Below, one piece after another: positions 1-9,453 of a DNA stretch of 64,000 nt. The DNA is from Burkholderia sp. HI2500 (GTDB lineage: Bacteria; Pseudomonadota; Gammaproteobacteria; Burkholderiales; Burkholderiaceae), in contig NZ_NKFL01000007.1 of the NCBI RefSeq assembly GCF_002223055.1, positions 558,001 to 622,000 on the forward strand. Direction: 5' to 3'. The position numbers and the translations under genes are program-made. The first letter of the stretch is position 1, and each line of letters begins with the position of its first letter. Below the pieces are notes generated by a model. It did not search any database. It was not told the DNA's origin and saw nothing but the letters and a program-made list of their open reading frames with translations.

Positions 1-1
1 T

Positions 2-907
2 CTGCTGAAGGCCGCGTCGAACGCGGGCGCGAACGGCACGACGGGCGGCAACGCACGCACGCAGCAGGTCGTGCTGCGGCTGCTCGGCGACCTGTTCAAG
101 GCGATCGACGATCTCGACATCACGCCCGACGAAGTGTGGGCCGGCGTCAACTACCTGAACAAGCTCGGCCAGGACGGTGAAGCGGCGCTGCTCGCGGCCG
201 GCCTCGGCCTCGAGAAATATCTCGACATCCGGATGGATGCCGCGGACAAGGCGGCCGGCCTCGACGGCGGCACGCCGCGCACGATCGAAGGGCCGCTCTA
301 TGTGGCCGGCGCACCGGTGCGCGACGGCGTGTCGAAGATCGACCTCGACGAAGACGACGGCGCGGGCCCGCTCGTGATCCACGGCACGGTCACCGGCCTC
401 GACGGCAAGCCGGTCGCGGGCGCGCTGGTCGAATGCTGGCACGCGAACTCGCACGGCTTCTATTCGCACTTCGACCCGACCGGCAAGCAGAGCGAGTTCA
501 ACCTGCGCGGCGCGGTAAGAACGGGCGCCGACGGCACGTACGAATTCCGCACGCTGATGCCGGTCGGCTACGGCTGCCCGCCGCAGGGCGCGACGCAGCA
601 GCTGCTGAACGGCCTCGGCCGCCACGGCAACCGCCCGGCGCACGTGCACTTCTTCGTCGACAGCCCCGACCACCGCAAGCTGACGACGCAGTTCAACATC
701 GACGGCGATCCGCTGATCTGGGATGACTTCGCGTATGCGACGCGCGAGGAGCTGATCCCGCCCGTGGTCGCGAAGACCGGCGGCACGGCGCTCGGCATGA
801 AGGCCGATGCGTACCAGGACATCGAGTTCAACTTCGTGCTGACGCCGCGGGTGCAGGGCAAGGACAACCAGATCGTCCACCGCCCGCGCGCAGCCGCGAC
901 GGCGTAA
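2..907 (+). CDS. catA: Catechol 1,2-dioxygenase, 5' end outside window
   Basis: Intradiol ring-cleaving dioxygenase that opens catechol between its hydroxyls to cis,cis-muconate, the first step of the catechol branch of the beta-ketoadipate pathway. The frame is open from the first bases of the window and gives 301 residues. Family members have about 305-310, so only roughly ten N-terminal residues should be missing. The non-haem Fe(III) ligands are recognisable: Tyr in GPLYVAGAP, Tyr in GYGCPPQG, and two His in RPAHVHFF. An N-terminal helical dimerisation segment precedes the beta-sandwich. benABCD, which makes catechol from benzoate, follows 114 bp downstream on the same strand. The pairing of substrate supply and ring cleavage supports the assignment strongly. 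Confidence 0.95.
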   Translation: MLKAASNAGANGTTGGNARTQQVVLRLLGDLFKAIDDLDITPDEVWAGVNYLNKLGQDGEAALLAAGLGLEKYLDIRMDAADKAAGLDGGTPRTIEGPLYVAGAPVRDGVSKIDLDEDDGAGPLVIHGTVTGLDGKPVAGALVECWHANSHGFYSHFDPTGKQSEFNLRGAVRTGADGTYEFRTLMPVGYGCPPQGATQQLLNGLGRHGNRPAHVHFFVDSPDHRKLTTQFNIDGDPLIWDDFAYATREELIPPVVAKTGGTALGMKADAYQDIEFNFVLTPRVQGKDNQIVHRPRAAATA

Positions 908-1021
908 CCACCCGCCGGCACGGCGCGAATACGCCGCCGCCGGCCGGGTTCCCGCGAGATTCAACCGATTACCGATGCGAGCGTGCTTGCAGGACGCGGC
1001 ACGCGCATGGGAGGAGCCAAC

Positions 1022-2380
1022 ATGTCCGCCACGATCGACCAAGCCACCGACCTGGATCACCTGCTCGCCACCGCCGTGCAGGACGACAAGGAAGCCGGCG
1101 TATTCCGCTGCCGCCGCGACATCTTCACGAACGCCGAGCTGTACGAGCTCGAGATGAAGCACATCTTCGAAGGCAACTGGGTGTATCTGGCGCACGAAAG
1201 CCAGATCCCGGCCAACAACGACTACTACACGACGTGGATCGGCCGCCAGCCGATCGTGATCACGCGCGACAAGACCGGCGAGCTGCACGCAGTGATCAAC
1301 GCCTGTGCCCACAAGGGCGCGATGCTGTGCCGCCGCAAGCACGGCAACAAGGGCAGCTTCACGTGTCCGTTCCACGGCTGGACCTTCTCGAACACCGGCA
1401 AGCTGCTGAAGGTGAAGGACGAGAAGACGACCGAGTATCCGGTGCAGTTCAACACGCACGGCTCGCACGACCTGAAGAAGGTCGCACGCTTCGCGAACTA
1501 TCGCGGCTTCCTGTTCGGCAGCCTCAGCGCCGACGTGCTGCCGCTCGAGGACTACCTCGGCGAAGCGCGCGTGATCATCGACCAGATCGTCGACCAGGCG
1601 CCGAACGGGCTCGAGGTGCTGCGCGGCAACTCGTCCTACATCTACGAAGGCAACTGGAAGATGCAGATGGAGAATGGTTGCGACGGCTACCACGTCAGCA
1701 CCGTGCACTGGAACTACGCGGCGACGATGGGCCGCCGCAAGGAAGACGGCACCAAGGCCGTCGACGCGAACAGCTGGAGCAAGTCGGTCGCGGGCGTGTA
1801 CGGCTTCGACAACGGCCACATCCTGCTGTGGACGCAGACGATGAACCCGGAAGTGCGGCCGGTGTACCAGCACCGTGACGAGATCAAGGCGCGCGTCGGC
1901 GATGTGCAGGCGGACTTCATCGTCAACCAGACCCGCAACCTGTGCGTGTACCCGAACGTGTTCCTGATGGACCAGTTCAGCACACAGATCCGCGTGGTGC
2001 GGCCGCTCGGCGTCGACAAGACCGAAGTCACGATCTTCTGCTTCGCGCCGAAGGGCGAGAGCGAGGCCGACCGCACGATCCGGATCCGCCAGTACGAGGA
2101 TTTCTTCAACGTGACGGGCATGGGCACCGCCGACGATCTCGAGGAATTCCGCGCATGCCAGGCCGGTTACGCGGGCATCACGGCGATGTGGAACGACCTG
2201 TCGCGCGGTGCGCCGTTGTGGATCGACGGGCCCGACGAGAACGCGAGGAAGATGGGGCTGAACCCGCGCATTTCCGGCGAGCGCAGCGAGGACGAAGGGC
2301 TGTTCGTGTGCCAGCACGAACACTGGGTGCACGTGATGCGCGATGCGCTGAAGAAGGAACGTGGGGAGGTGGCAGCATGA
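1022..2380 (+). CDS. benA: Benzoate 1,2-dioxygenase, alpha (large) subunit
   Basis: Terminal oxygenase alpha subunit that dihydroxylates benzoate to a cis-diol carboxylate, using electrons from BenC. 452 residues. The Rieske [2Fe-2S] ligands are Cys95-x-His97 and Cys115-x2-His118. The mononuclear iron site is the Asp221/His224/His229 triad in [10 protein letters not shown]. The ATG at 1022 is chosen because GGGAGGAG lies just upstream (1009-1016); the frame could extend to a GTG at 983 but without such a site. It overlaps benB by 4 bp, implying translational coupling. AntA (anthranilate dioxygenase) is the main alternative, but the benBCD gene order, including a benD-type dehydrogenase, favours benzoate. 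Confidence 0.93.
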   Translation: MSATIDQATDLDHLLATAVQDDKEAGVFRCRRDIFTNAELYELEMKHIFEGNWVYLAHESQIPANNDYYTTWIGRQPIVITRDKTGELHAVINACAHKGAMLCRRKHGNKGSFTCPFHGWTFSNTGKLLKVKDEKTTEYPVQFNTHGSHDLKKVARFANYRGFLFGSLSADVLPLEDYLGEARVIIDQIVDQAPNGLEVLRGNSSYIYEGNWKMQMENGCDGYHVSTVHWNYAATMGRRKEDGTKAVDANSWSKSVAGVYGFDNGHILLWTQTMNPEVRPVYQHRDEIKARVGDVQADFIVNQTRNLCVYPNVFLMDQFSTQIRVVRPLGVDKTEVTIFCFAPKGESEADRTIRIRQYEDFFNVTGMGTADDLEEFRACQAGYAGITAMWNDLSRGAPLWIDGPDENARKMGLNPRISGERSEDEGLFVCQHEHWVHVMRDALKKERGEVAA

Positions 2381-2865
2381 GCTTCGATTACCGGATCATT
2401 TGCGCGGCGCTGTATCGCGAAGCGCGCCTGCTCGACGATCGTCAGTGGGACGCGTGGCTGACCTGCTACACGGAGGACGTCACGTACTGGATGCCCGCAT
2501 GGGACGACGACGATCGGCCGACCGACGATCATCAGAGCCAGATCTCGCTGATGTACTACCCGGACCGCGGCGGCCTCGAGGATCGCGTGTTCCGGATCAA
2601 GACCGAGCGCAGCGGCGCGTCGACGCCCGAGCCGCGCACCAGCCACAACGTGACGAACGTCGAGGTGCTGGCCGAACGCGACGACGAGGTGGACGTGCGC
2701 TACAACTTTCACACGCTGAACCACCGCTACCGCGTGACCGATCACTTCTTCGGCACGATGTTCGTCACGTTGCGCCAGGTGGGCGACGAACTGCTGATCT
2801 CGTACAAGAAGATCGTGCTGAAGAACGACTACATCCGGCAGGTGCTCGACGTCTATCACGTCTGA
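2377..2865 (+). CDS. benB: Benzoate 1,2-dioxygenase, beta (small) subunit
   Basis: Small subunit of the ring-hydroxylating oxygenase, 162 residues, the usual length. It has the NTF2-like fold of this family and forms the structural alpha3beta3 core with BenA. The N-terminus ([17 protein letters not shown]) and the [10 protein letters not shown] segment near residue 30 are typical of the family. The start codon overlaps the benA stop in an ATGA arrangement. No catalytic metal ligands are expected or seen. Confidence 0.92.
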   Translation: MSFDYRIICAALYREARLLDDRQWDAWLTCYTEDVTYWMPAWDDDDRPTDDHQSQISLMYYPDRGGLEDRVFRIKTERSGASTPEPRTSHNVTNVEVLAERDDEVDVRYNFHTLNHRYRVTDHFFGTMFVTLRQVGDELLISYKKIVLKNDYIRQVLDVYHV

Positions 2866-2910
2866 CGCCCGTTGTTTCGTCATCAAAGACAAGGAAGTGG
2901 AGGCGACGCC

Positions 2911-3933
2911 ATGTCCAGCTACAAGATTGCACTGAATTTCGAGGACGGGGTAACCCGCTTCATCGACTGCAAGGCCGGCGAGAAGGTGCTCGACGCGGCC
3001 TTCCGCGCGAAGATCAACCTGCCGATGGATTGCTCCGACGGCGTGTGCGGCACCTGCAAGTGCCGCGCCGAAAGCGGCAGCTACGACCTCGGCGACGATT
3101 ACATCGACGACGCGCTCACCGAAGACGAAAAGGACGGCGGCCTCGTGCTGACCTGCCAGATGGTGCCGCAAAGCGATTGCGTGATCGCGGTGCCGACGTC
3201 GTCGGTCGCGTGCAAGACCGGCCAGAGCAGCTTCGCCGCCACGGTGACGAAGGTCGAGCAGCACAACGACGCGGCCGTCGTGCTCGAACTGGACGTCGGC
3301 GCGGCCGCGCCCGTTTTCCTGCCGGGCCAGTACGTGAACATCGACGTGCCCGCGAGCGGGCAGCACCGGTCCTACTCGTTCTCGTCGGCGCCGGCCGATG
3401 CGAAGGTCAGCTTCCTGATCAAGAAGATCCCCGGCGGCGTGATGAGCACGTGGCTCGAATCGGCGCAGCCCGGCGACACGCTGGAACTGCACGGGCCGCT
3501 CGGCAGCTTCTACCTGCGCGACGTGCAGCGGCCGCTGCTGTTCCTCGCGGGCGGCACGGGGCTGGCGCCGTTCCTGTCGATGCTCGAGGTGCTCGCGCGC
3601 GCCGGGTCGCAGCAGAAGATGCACCTGATCTACGGCGTGACGCGCGAGCTCGACCTCGTGCTGGTCGACGCGATCGAAGCCTACGCGGCGAAACTTCCGA
3701 ACTTCAGCTTCGCGACGGTCGTCGCGGATGCGGCGTCGAGCCATCCGCGCAAGGGCTGGGTCACGCAGCACATCCCGGCCGAGGCGCTGAACGACGGGGA
3801 CGTCGACGTGTATCTGTGCGGGCCGCCGCCGATGGTCGACGCGGTGCGCCAGTATTTCGACGACGAAGGCGTGAAGCCGAACAGCTTCCACTACGAGAAG
3901 TTCACCCCCAACGTCACGGCAAAGGCGGCGTGA
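2911..3933 (+). CDS. benC: Benzoate 1,2-dioxygenase electron-transfer component (ferredoxin-FAD-NADH reductase)
   Basis: One-component reductase of the class IB dioxygenase, 340 residues, moving electrons from NADH through FAD and a plant-type [2Fe-2S] cluster to BenA. The N-terminal ferredoxin domain has Cys41, Cys46 and Cys49 (CSDGVCGTC) with the fourth ligand in LTCQM near residue 82. The FAD-binding domain has RSYSFSS, and the NAD domain has GGTGLAPFLSML and CGPPPMV. The ATG at 2911 follows a GGAAGTGGAGG stretch. The gene begins 45 bp after benB and ends 2 bp before benD. Confidence 0.94.
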   Translation: MSSYKIALNFEDGVTRFIDCKAGEKVLDAAFRAKINLPMDCSDGVCGTCKCRAESGSYDLGDDYIDDALTEDEKDGGLVLTCQMVPQSDCVIAVPTSSVACKTGQSSFAATVTKVEQHNDAAVVLELDVGAAAPVFLPGQYVNIDVPASGQHRSYSFSSAPADAKVSFLIKKIPGGVMSTWLESAQPGDTLELHGPLGSFYLRDVQRPLLFLAGGTGLAPFLSMLEVLARAGSQQKMHLIYGVTRELDLVLVDAIEAYAAKLPNFSFATVVADAASSHPRKGWVTQHIPAEALNDGDVDVYLCGPPPMVDAVRQYFDDEGVKPNSFHYEKFTPNVTAKAA

Positions 3934-3935
3934 TC

Positions 3936-4706
3936 ATGCAACGATTCTCTGGCAAGGTCATCGTCGTCACGGGCGCCGCGCAGGGCATCGGCCGTGGCGT
4001 CGCGCTGCGCGCGGCGGCCGAAGGCGGCAGGGTGCTGTTCGTCGATCGCGCGGATTTCGTCGCCGACGTCGCGGCCGAAGCGACCGGTGGCGAGACGGCC
4101 GGCTTCGTCGCCGATCTCGAAACCTACGACGGTGCGCATGCGGCGATCGCGTACGCCGCGCAGACGTTCGGCGGCGTCGACATCCTGATCAACGGCGTCG
4201 GCGGCGCGATTCGCATGCGCCCGTTCGCCGAATTCGAGCCCGCGCAGATCGATGCGGAAATCCGCCGTTCGCTGATGCCGACGCTCTATACGTGCCACGC
4301 GGTGCTGCCGCACCTGCTCGCGCGCGGCGGCGGCACGATCGTCAACATCTCGTCGAACGCGACGCGCGGCATCCGCCGCGTGCCGTACTCGGCGGCGAAG
4401 GGCGGCGTCAATGCGCTGACGGCAGCGCTCGCGATGGAATACGCGGAGCACAACATCCGGGTCGTGGCGACCGCGCCGGGCGGCACCAGCGCGCCGCCGC
4501 GCCGCGTGCCGCGCAATGCGGCCGGTGACAGCGAGCAGGAACAGGCATGGATGGGCGAGGCGGTGCGCCAGGTCACCGAGTCGACGTTCTTCAAGCGCTA
4601 CGGCAGCCTCGACGAGCAGATCGCGCCGATCCTGTTCCTCGCGTCCGACGAGGCGAGCTACATCACCGGCACGGTCCTGCCGGTCGCGGGCGGCGATACG
4701 GGTTGA
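3936..4706 (+). CDS. benD: Benzoate cis-diol dehydrogenase (short-chain dehydrogenase)
   Basis: NAD-dependent 1,6-dihydroxycyclohexa-2,4-diene-1-carboxylate dehydrogenase. It oxidises and decarboxylates the BenABC product to catechol, which CatA then cleaves. 256 residues. The classical SDR features are present: TGAAQGIGRG near residue 12 (cofactor loop), NGVGG, the catalytic Ser in NISSNA, and Tyr-x3-Lys in YSAAKGG near residue 152. Like other BenD proteins it has an insert before the C-terminal helix (RRVPRNAAGDSEQEQ). It completes the benABCD operon. Confidence 0.93.
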   Translation: MQRFSGKVIVVTGAAQGIGRGVALRAAAEGGRVLFVDRADFVADVAAEATGGETAGFVADLETYDGAHAAIAYAAQTFGGVDILINGVGGAIRMRPFAEFEPAQIDAEIRRSLMPTLYTCHAVLPHLLARGGGTIVNISSNATRGIRRVPYSAAKGGVNALTAALAMEYAEHNIRVVATAPGGTSAPPRRVPRNAAGDSEQEQAWMGEAVRQVTESTFFKRYGSLDEQIAPILFLASDEASYITGTVLPVAGGDTG

Positions 4707-4797
4707 GCGATGTGTCGTGGCGCCACCTGCACGTGTTCAACCTGTGTTCATCGACAACCCACCGGTCGGCGCCAAGACGCCGGCCACGGAGACCCTC

Positions 4798-5196
4798 ATG
4801 CGTGATCGCAAAGCCATCGTTCCGGCGGGAATGGAAGCGGTGTACGAGAAAATCGGCTATGCACCGGGCCTGAAGGTCGGCGATACGCTGTACGTATCCG
4901 GCCAGATCGGCCGCGATGCGGCGATGCAGCTCGTCGACGGCCGTGAAGCGCAGATCGTGCAGGCGTTCGAGAATCTGAAGCTTGTGCTGGAGGCGGCAGG
5001 CGCATCGTTCAACGACGTGGTCGACCTGACGACCTTCCATACCGACATGCGCGACCTGCCGTTGTTCATGCAGGTGCGCGACCGCTACCTCGCGGCGCAC
5101 CCGAAGCCGGCGTGGACGGCGGTCGGTGCGCACATGCTGGGCGGCGCGCCCGGCTATATCGTCGAGATCAAGGCGGTGGCCGTGTTGCCGGCGTGA
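4798..5196 (+). CDS. Rid-family (RidA/YjgF-like) protein
   Basis: 132-residue protein of the RidA/YjgF/UK114 chorismate-mutase-like fold, with the family landmarks LYVSGQIG, QIVQAFENLK and a C-terminal YIVEIKAVAV strand. In RidA enamine/imine deaminases a conserved Arg sits in the penultimate strand (S/P-A-R-x-C/A-V-x-V). Here the matching position reads PAWTAVGAH, so the catalytic Arg appears replaced by Trp and the archetypal deaminase activity is doubtful. It lies 91 bp after benD on the same strand and may be read through with the ben operon, but it is not a standard ben gene. Family call firm, function unknown. Confidence 0.8.
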   Translation: MRDRKAIVPAGMEAVYEKIGYAPGLKVGDTLYVSGQIGRDAAMQLVDGREAQIVQAFENLKLVLEAAGASFNDVVDLTTFHTDMRDLPLFMQVRDRYLAAHPKPAWTAVGAHMLGGAPGYIVEIKAVAVLPA

Positions 5197-5427
5197 TGGG
5201 CGCTGATGAGGAGCGGGTGCGAAGTGCCGGCGTCCGCGCCTCGAATCGGCTCGTCGCGTGCTGACCGGGAGCGACAGGCTTCGCGACGCAAGACGGCATC
5301 CTGACGAAATCCTTTCTCTCGACCCGCGGCGTGAAGCGTCATGCGTCGGTCAGCGACAAGTCGCGCGAGTTCGTTTATGGTGCGAGGGAACGCCGCGTCG
5401 TTTCTTTCCTTACGCCGGGAATCCGCG

Positions 5428-6240
5428 ATGAAATGCCTGCCACGCGCCATCCTCGCCGCCCTCGCTGTCACCGTCGCGCAAGCCGTGCTCGCCCAGGCGC
5501 CGGGCACGGTGCAACTCGAAGACATGACCTGGACTGAACTGCGCGACAGCATCCGGGCCGGCAAGACCACGATCCTGATTCCGATCGGCGGGACCGAGCA
5601 AAGCGGGCCGTACGTCGCGCTCGGCAAGCACAACGCGCGGGTCAGGGTGCTGTCCGAGCGGATCGCGGAAGGGCTCGGCAACGCGATCGTCGCGCCCGTC
5701 ATCGCCTATGTGCCCGAGGGTGGCTATGCGCCGCCGACGTCGCACATGCGCTTCCCGGGCACGATCACCGTGCCCGACGACGTCTTCGAAAAGACCCTCG
5801 AATCCGCGGCCAACAGCTTCCGCGTCCATGGCTTCACCAACATCGTGTTCCTCGGCGACCACGGCGGCTACCAGAACGACATCAAGCAATCCGTGGCCCG
5901 GCTGAACAAGTCGTGGGCCGGCACGGGGGCGCGCGCGTTCGTGCCGGCCGCGTACTACGGCACCAGTTCCGACGGTTATGACCAGATCCTGCGCGAGCAC
6001 GGCGTGCCGGGCGCGGAGATCGGCACGCATGCGGGGCTGGCCGACACGGCGCTGCTGCTGGCGGTCGAGCCGCGCATGGTCAGGGTCGACCAGCTGCGCA
6101 ACGCCGCGAAGCCGGGCGCCGTCGACGGCGTCTACGGCGGCGATCCGCGTCATGCGAGTGTCGAACTCGGCCGGCTGGGCACCGACGCCATCGTGTCGCG
6201 CACCGTCGATGCGATCAGAAAGGACATCGCCGGCCGCTGA
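5428..6240 (+). CDS. Secreted creatininase-family protein
   Basis: 270 residues with an apparent Sec signal peptide (about residues 1-24, ending VAQAVLAQA). The mature part matches the creatininase/creatinine amidohydrolase fold: IPIGGTEQSGPYVALGKHN, FLGDHGGYQND and EIGTHAGLADTALLL. In canonical members the metal ligands are Glu (TEQ), Asp (LGTD), His (HGG) and Glu (HAGE). Here Glu and the HGG His are present, but the Asp position is LGKH and the HAGE Glu is Leu, so metal binding may be altered. The ATG at 5428 is preferred because it opens the signal peptide; an upstream ATG would add 29 residues unlike any export signal. The following gene also encodes an exported protein. Confidence 0.75.
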   Translation: MKCLPRAILAALAVTVAQAVLAQAPGTVQLEDMTWTELRDSIRAGKTTILIPIGGTEQSGPYVALGKHNARVRVLSERIAEGLGNAIVAPVIAYVPEGGYAPPTSHMRFPGTITVPDDVFEKTLESAANSFRVHGFTNIVFLGDHGGYQNDIKQSVARLNKSWAGTGARAFVPAAYYGTSSDGYDQILREHGVPGAEIGTHAGLADTALLLAVEPRMVRVDQLRNAAKPGAVDGVYGGDPRHASVELGRLGTDAIVSRTVDAIRKDIAGR

Positions 6241-6301
6241 CGCAGCCGCGCCATCGCGCTACCTTTGTCGTCGTTCCCTTCAATCGAACCGGGACATCGT
6301 C

Positions 6302-7477
6302 ATGCAACCGCGCTTTCTCCGTCATCTTCGCTTCTCCCGTCCCGCGATCGTCATCGTGGCGGCGCTGGCTGTCGGTGCCCGCGGGGCGGTCGCGGCGGCT
6401 GCCGTCGCGACCGTACCCGGCATGCCGCCCGTCCTTCATCCCGACAACCTGTACAGCGAGGCGCAGGCCGGCCGCATGAGCGCGGCGGTAGCGGGCGCGT
6501 TGCCGCGCATCTATGTGCCGAACCTGAGATCGAACGACGTCTACGTGATCGACCCGGCCACGTATCAGGTCGTCGACCGGTTCGCCGTTGGCCGCAGTCC
6601 GCAGCACGTCGTGCCGGCATGGGACCTGCAGACGCTGTGGGTCGCGAACAATGCGGAAGGGCGAACCGACGGCAGCCTGACGCCGATCGATCCGAAGACG
6701 GGCAAGCCCGGCCAGCCGGTGAGCGTCGACGATCCGTACAACATGTATTTCACGCCCGACGGCCAGGACGCGATCGTGGTGGCCGAAGCGCATGCGCGGC
6801 TCGACTTCCGCGACCCGAAAACGATGGCGCTGAAATCGAGCCTCGATGTGCCGCACTGCAAGGGCATCAACCATGCCGACTTCTCGATCGACGGCCGGTA
6901 TGCGCTCTTCACGTGCGAGTTCGGCGGCAAGCTGGCCAAGATCGATTTCGTGAACCGCAAGGTGGTCGGCTATCTCGAGCTCGACCGGAAAGGAATGCCG
7001 CAGGACATTCGCGTGTCGCCCGACGGCAAGGTGTTCTATGTCGCCGACATGATGGCGGACGGGGTGTACGTCATCGATGGCGACGCCTTCACGAAGCTCG
7101 GCTTCATCCCGACCGGCGTCGGGACGCACGGCCTGTACCCGAGCCGCGACGGCACGAAGCTCTATATCGCGAATCGCGGCTCCAATCGCGTCCATGGGCC
7201 GCGTCACGGCAAGGGCAGCGTCTCGGTGCTCGATTTCGCGACCCGCCAGGTGGTCGCGACCTGGCCGATTCCCGGCGGCGGCAGCCCCGACATGGGCAAC
7301 GTCAGCGCGGACGGCACCACGCTGTGGCTGTCGGGCCGTTTCGATGACGTCGTCTACGCGATCGACACCGCGAGCGGCGCGGTCCGGTCGATTCCCGTCG
7401 GCATGGAGCCGCACGGCCTGACGGTGTGGCCGCAGCCGGGCCGCTATTCGCTGGGCCATACGGGAAACATGCGGTAG
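6302..7477 (+). CDS. Exported YncE-like beta-propeller protein
   Basis: 391 residues beginning with a basic n-region and hydrophobic stretch (about residues 12-36), a likely signal peptide. The rest consists of repeated beta-propeller blades of the YVTN/YncE type: LPRIYVPNLRSNDVYVIDPA, LWVANNAEG, DIRVSPDGKVFYVADM, KLYIANRGSN and VSADGTTLWLSG. Such periplasmic propellers act as scaffolds, or as lactonase-like or cytochrome-associated proteins; no catalytic motif is evident here. It follows the creatininase-like gene by 61 bp on the same strand. Confidence 0.78.
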   Translation: MQPRFLRHLRFSRPAIVIVAALAVGARGAVAAAAVATVPGMPPVLHPDNLYSEAQAGRMSAAVAGALPRIYVPNLRSNDVYVIDPATYQVVDRFAVGRSPQHVVPAWDLQTLWVANNAEGRTDGSLTPIDPKTGKPGQPVSVDDPYNMYFTPDGQDAIVVAEAHARLDFRDPKTMALKSSLDVPHCKGINHADFSIDGRYALFTCEFGGKLAKIDFVNRKVVGYLELDRKGMPQDIRVSPDGKVFYVADMMADGVYVIDGDAFTKLGFIPTGVGTHGLYPSRDGTKLYIANRGSNRVHGPRHGKGSVSVLDFATRQVVATWPIPGGGSPDMGNVSADGTTLWLSGRFDDVVYAIDTASGAVRSIPVGMEPHGLTVWPQPGRYSLGHTGNMR

Positions 7478-7615
7478 GGCGGCGGCCGGTCAGCGCGCAC
7501 CGGCACGGCCGCCCGACACGCGGGCCGCCTGGCTCGCCGATGAAACCCGCATACGCAACCGGCGCGCGTGGCCGCCGTCGCGGCGGCCACGTGGCGTCCC
7601 AAACGGAGAAAGCCG

Positions 7616-8098
7616 ATGACCGAACGTCAGTCCCCCGAAACGACGCCTCCGCACCCGGAGCCCAGCGCGCACGATGCGCTCGAACATTTGCTCGGCAGCC
7701 TGCACCGGCATGGATTCCTGCATTTGGCGACCGAGGTCGTCAGCGCGAACGCGCGGCTGGCCGACACGTTCGTCGATGCGCTCGACAAGCCGGGCATGCA
7801 GAGCGGCATGCAGAATCTCGCGGTGCTGTTGATGGCGCTGTCGCGCATTCCGCCCGAGCAGTTCGGCAAGGCCGTGTTCGCGGCCGCCGACGCGCTGCAT
7901 CACGTCGGCGCGTGGCAGCCGGCGCAGCACGAGCATGTCGCACCGGGCGTGCGCGGCGTCTACCGGCTGCTGCACGACGAAGCACTGTGGGACGCGCTGA
8001 CGCCGTTGCTGGAAGGGTTGAAGGTGTTCGCGCAAGGGCTGGCGCGCGCCCCGGAGACGCCCGTTACAGCGCCCGGCGAGAAGACGACGGGCACCTGA
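7616..8098 (+). CDS. DUF1641-type small protein
   Basis: 160 residues, acidic and helical, without signal peptide or membrane segments. The central region (ALEHLLGSLHRHGFLHLATE through LAVLLMALSRI) resembles DUF1641 proteins, often found beside formate dehydrogenase or redox genes. No such genes are nearby here. It starts at an ATG after AACGGAGAAAGCCG and converges on the response-regulator gene, ending 10 bp before that gene's stop. No function can be assigned. Confidence 0.6.
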   Translation: MTERQSPETTPPHPEPSAHDALEHLLGSLHRHGFLHLATEVVSANARLADTFVDALDKPGMQSGMQNLAVLLMALSRIPPEQFGKAVFAAADALHHVGAWQPAQHEHVAPGVRGVYRLLHDEALWDALTPLLEGLKVFAQGLARAPETPVTAPGEKTTGT

Positions 8099-8108
8099 GC
8101 GCAGCGCG

Positions 8109-8819
8109 TCAGTCCCACGCGTGCTTGCTGAACTGATAGCCCTTGCCGCGAATCGTCTTGATTCGCTTCGGTTCCATCAGGTCGTCACGCAGCTTGCGGC
8201 GCAGCTTCGAAATGCGGCCGTCGATCGAGCGGTCGAAGCCGTCGAACTCGATGCCGCGCAGCAGCAGCGTCAGGTCTTTTCGGCTGACCACCTCGCCGGC
8301 GCGGCAGACGAGCGCCCACAGCAGGTCGAACTCGGTCGACGTCAGGCGGGGTGCGCTGCCGTCGGGAAGACGCACCTTGCGATCGGCCCGGTCGATCGAA
8401 AACTTGCCGAACTCGAAACGATGAGGCGATGCCGGCTCGACATCGTCCGGGCGCATGCGCACCCGTCGCAGGTGGGCCTTGATCCGCGCGAGCAGGATGC
8501 GCGGCTCGATCGGCTTGTGGAGAAAGTCGTCCGCGCCGAATTCCAGGCCGAGCAACTCGTCGAACTGTTCGTCGCGAGCCGTCATCATGATGACGATGCC
8601 GTCGTACTGCGTGCGTGCGTCGCGACAAATCTCGAAGCCGTCCTTGCCCGGCAGGTTGATGTCGAGCAGCACCAGGTCGGGGTGACGTGCGACGATCGTG
8701 GCGACGGCGTCGGCGCCGTCGAACAGGCGGTCCACCTCGTACTGATGCGTGCGCAGATAGTCTGCGATCAGTGCGGACAATGGGACGTCGTCTTCGACGA
8801 GCAGGATTCGGATGGGCAT
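8109..8819 (-). CDS. OmpR-family response regulator (orphan)
   Basis: 236 residues: an N-terminal receiver domain (acid pocket Glu9/Asp10/Asp11, phosphoacceptor Asp53 in LVLLDINLPG, conserved Lys in FLHKPIEP) and a C-terminal winged-helix domain (LTSTEFDLLWALVCRAGEVV, IDGRISKLRRKL, IKTIRGKGYQF). It resembles RstA-type regulators. No sensor kinase is adjacent on either side, so it is an orphan in this window. The start at 8819 (MPIRILLVEDD) matches where receivers normally begin; the frame stays open a further 58 codons but those residues have no receiver-like content. Confidence 0.85.
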   Translation of the reverse strand: MPIRILLVEDDVPLSALIADYLRTHQYEVDRLFDGADAVATIVARHPDLVLLDINLPGKDGFEICRDARTQYDGIVIMMTARDEQFDELLGLEFGADDFLHKPIEPRILLARIKAHLRRVRMRPDDVEPASPHRFEFGKFSIDRADRKVRLPDGSAPRLTSTEFDLLWALVCRAGEVVSRKDLTLLLRGIEFDGFDRSIDGRISKLRRKLRDDLMEPKRIKTIRGKGYQFSKHAWD

Positions 8820-9453
8820 CGCTAAACGAGGGGGTGAAACGGGAAAGTGGCGAGCGTTCAAGCCCAGTCCGACCATGGGGTGGCTGAAGAGACGCGCATG
8901 ATACGTCCAAACAATCCGGTGGAATGTGGCGAAATCTGCATCGCTCGACCGCCCGGTCCGCACGCGAATCACCCGGCCCAGGCAGCCAGGCAAATGGGCG
9001 AAGGGGGGGAATCGTGTCGTCGCGGAACGGGGCGACGGTTGGGCGATAAGGTCGGGCGTGGAATCCGGTTAAAGGCCGGCAAGGATCGCTGGCGCGATGT
9101 CGTTCGCACGAAAACGTTTGCGGAAAAATGGCGCGTGAAAAGCACGCCCGCCCGCGCCGCAAGCCGGTAAAGATTGCTCGACATATCATTACAAAATATT
9201 ACGAAACGGGCAACGGACAGGTCCTTACAATCGTGGCGACTCGGTGGCCAGCATGACGCACGCCGGCTTCCGGCCGGCCGCCGAAGTGAATGCCAATGCG
9301 ATGGCGGTGACTGACAGCGTGCCATTGCTCGCGTGGTGCGTCCGTTCGGTGCGGCACTGTCGGTGCCTCGACGCGCGCGAAACAATGTCGACGTCACCCC
9401 GCCTTCCAGGCGGCAAACGTCTGACCGGCACGATGCTCTGATAGGAATGCGAA
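8820..9453. other. Long intergenic region, no supported gene
   Basis: About 630 bp with no reading frame that has a convincing start and protein-like composition. It contains an AT-rich patch at about 9181-9210 that could hold a promoter. It also carries one copy of the 14-mer ACGGACAGGTCCTT (9213-9226), which recurs at 9809-9822 just before another small gene. Confidence 0.5.

Noticed and set aside
2167..3891. A 574-codon open frame on the minus strand over benABC
   Set aside because: Shadow of three well-supported genes; no start context and His/Arg/Asp-rich translation.
7477..7514. GGGCGGC / GCCGCCC hairpin after the beta-propeller gene
   Set aside because: No T run follows, and such pairs are frequent by chance at this G+C.
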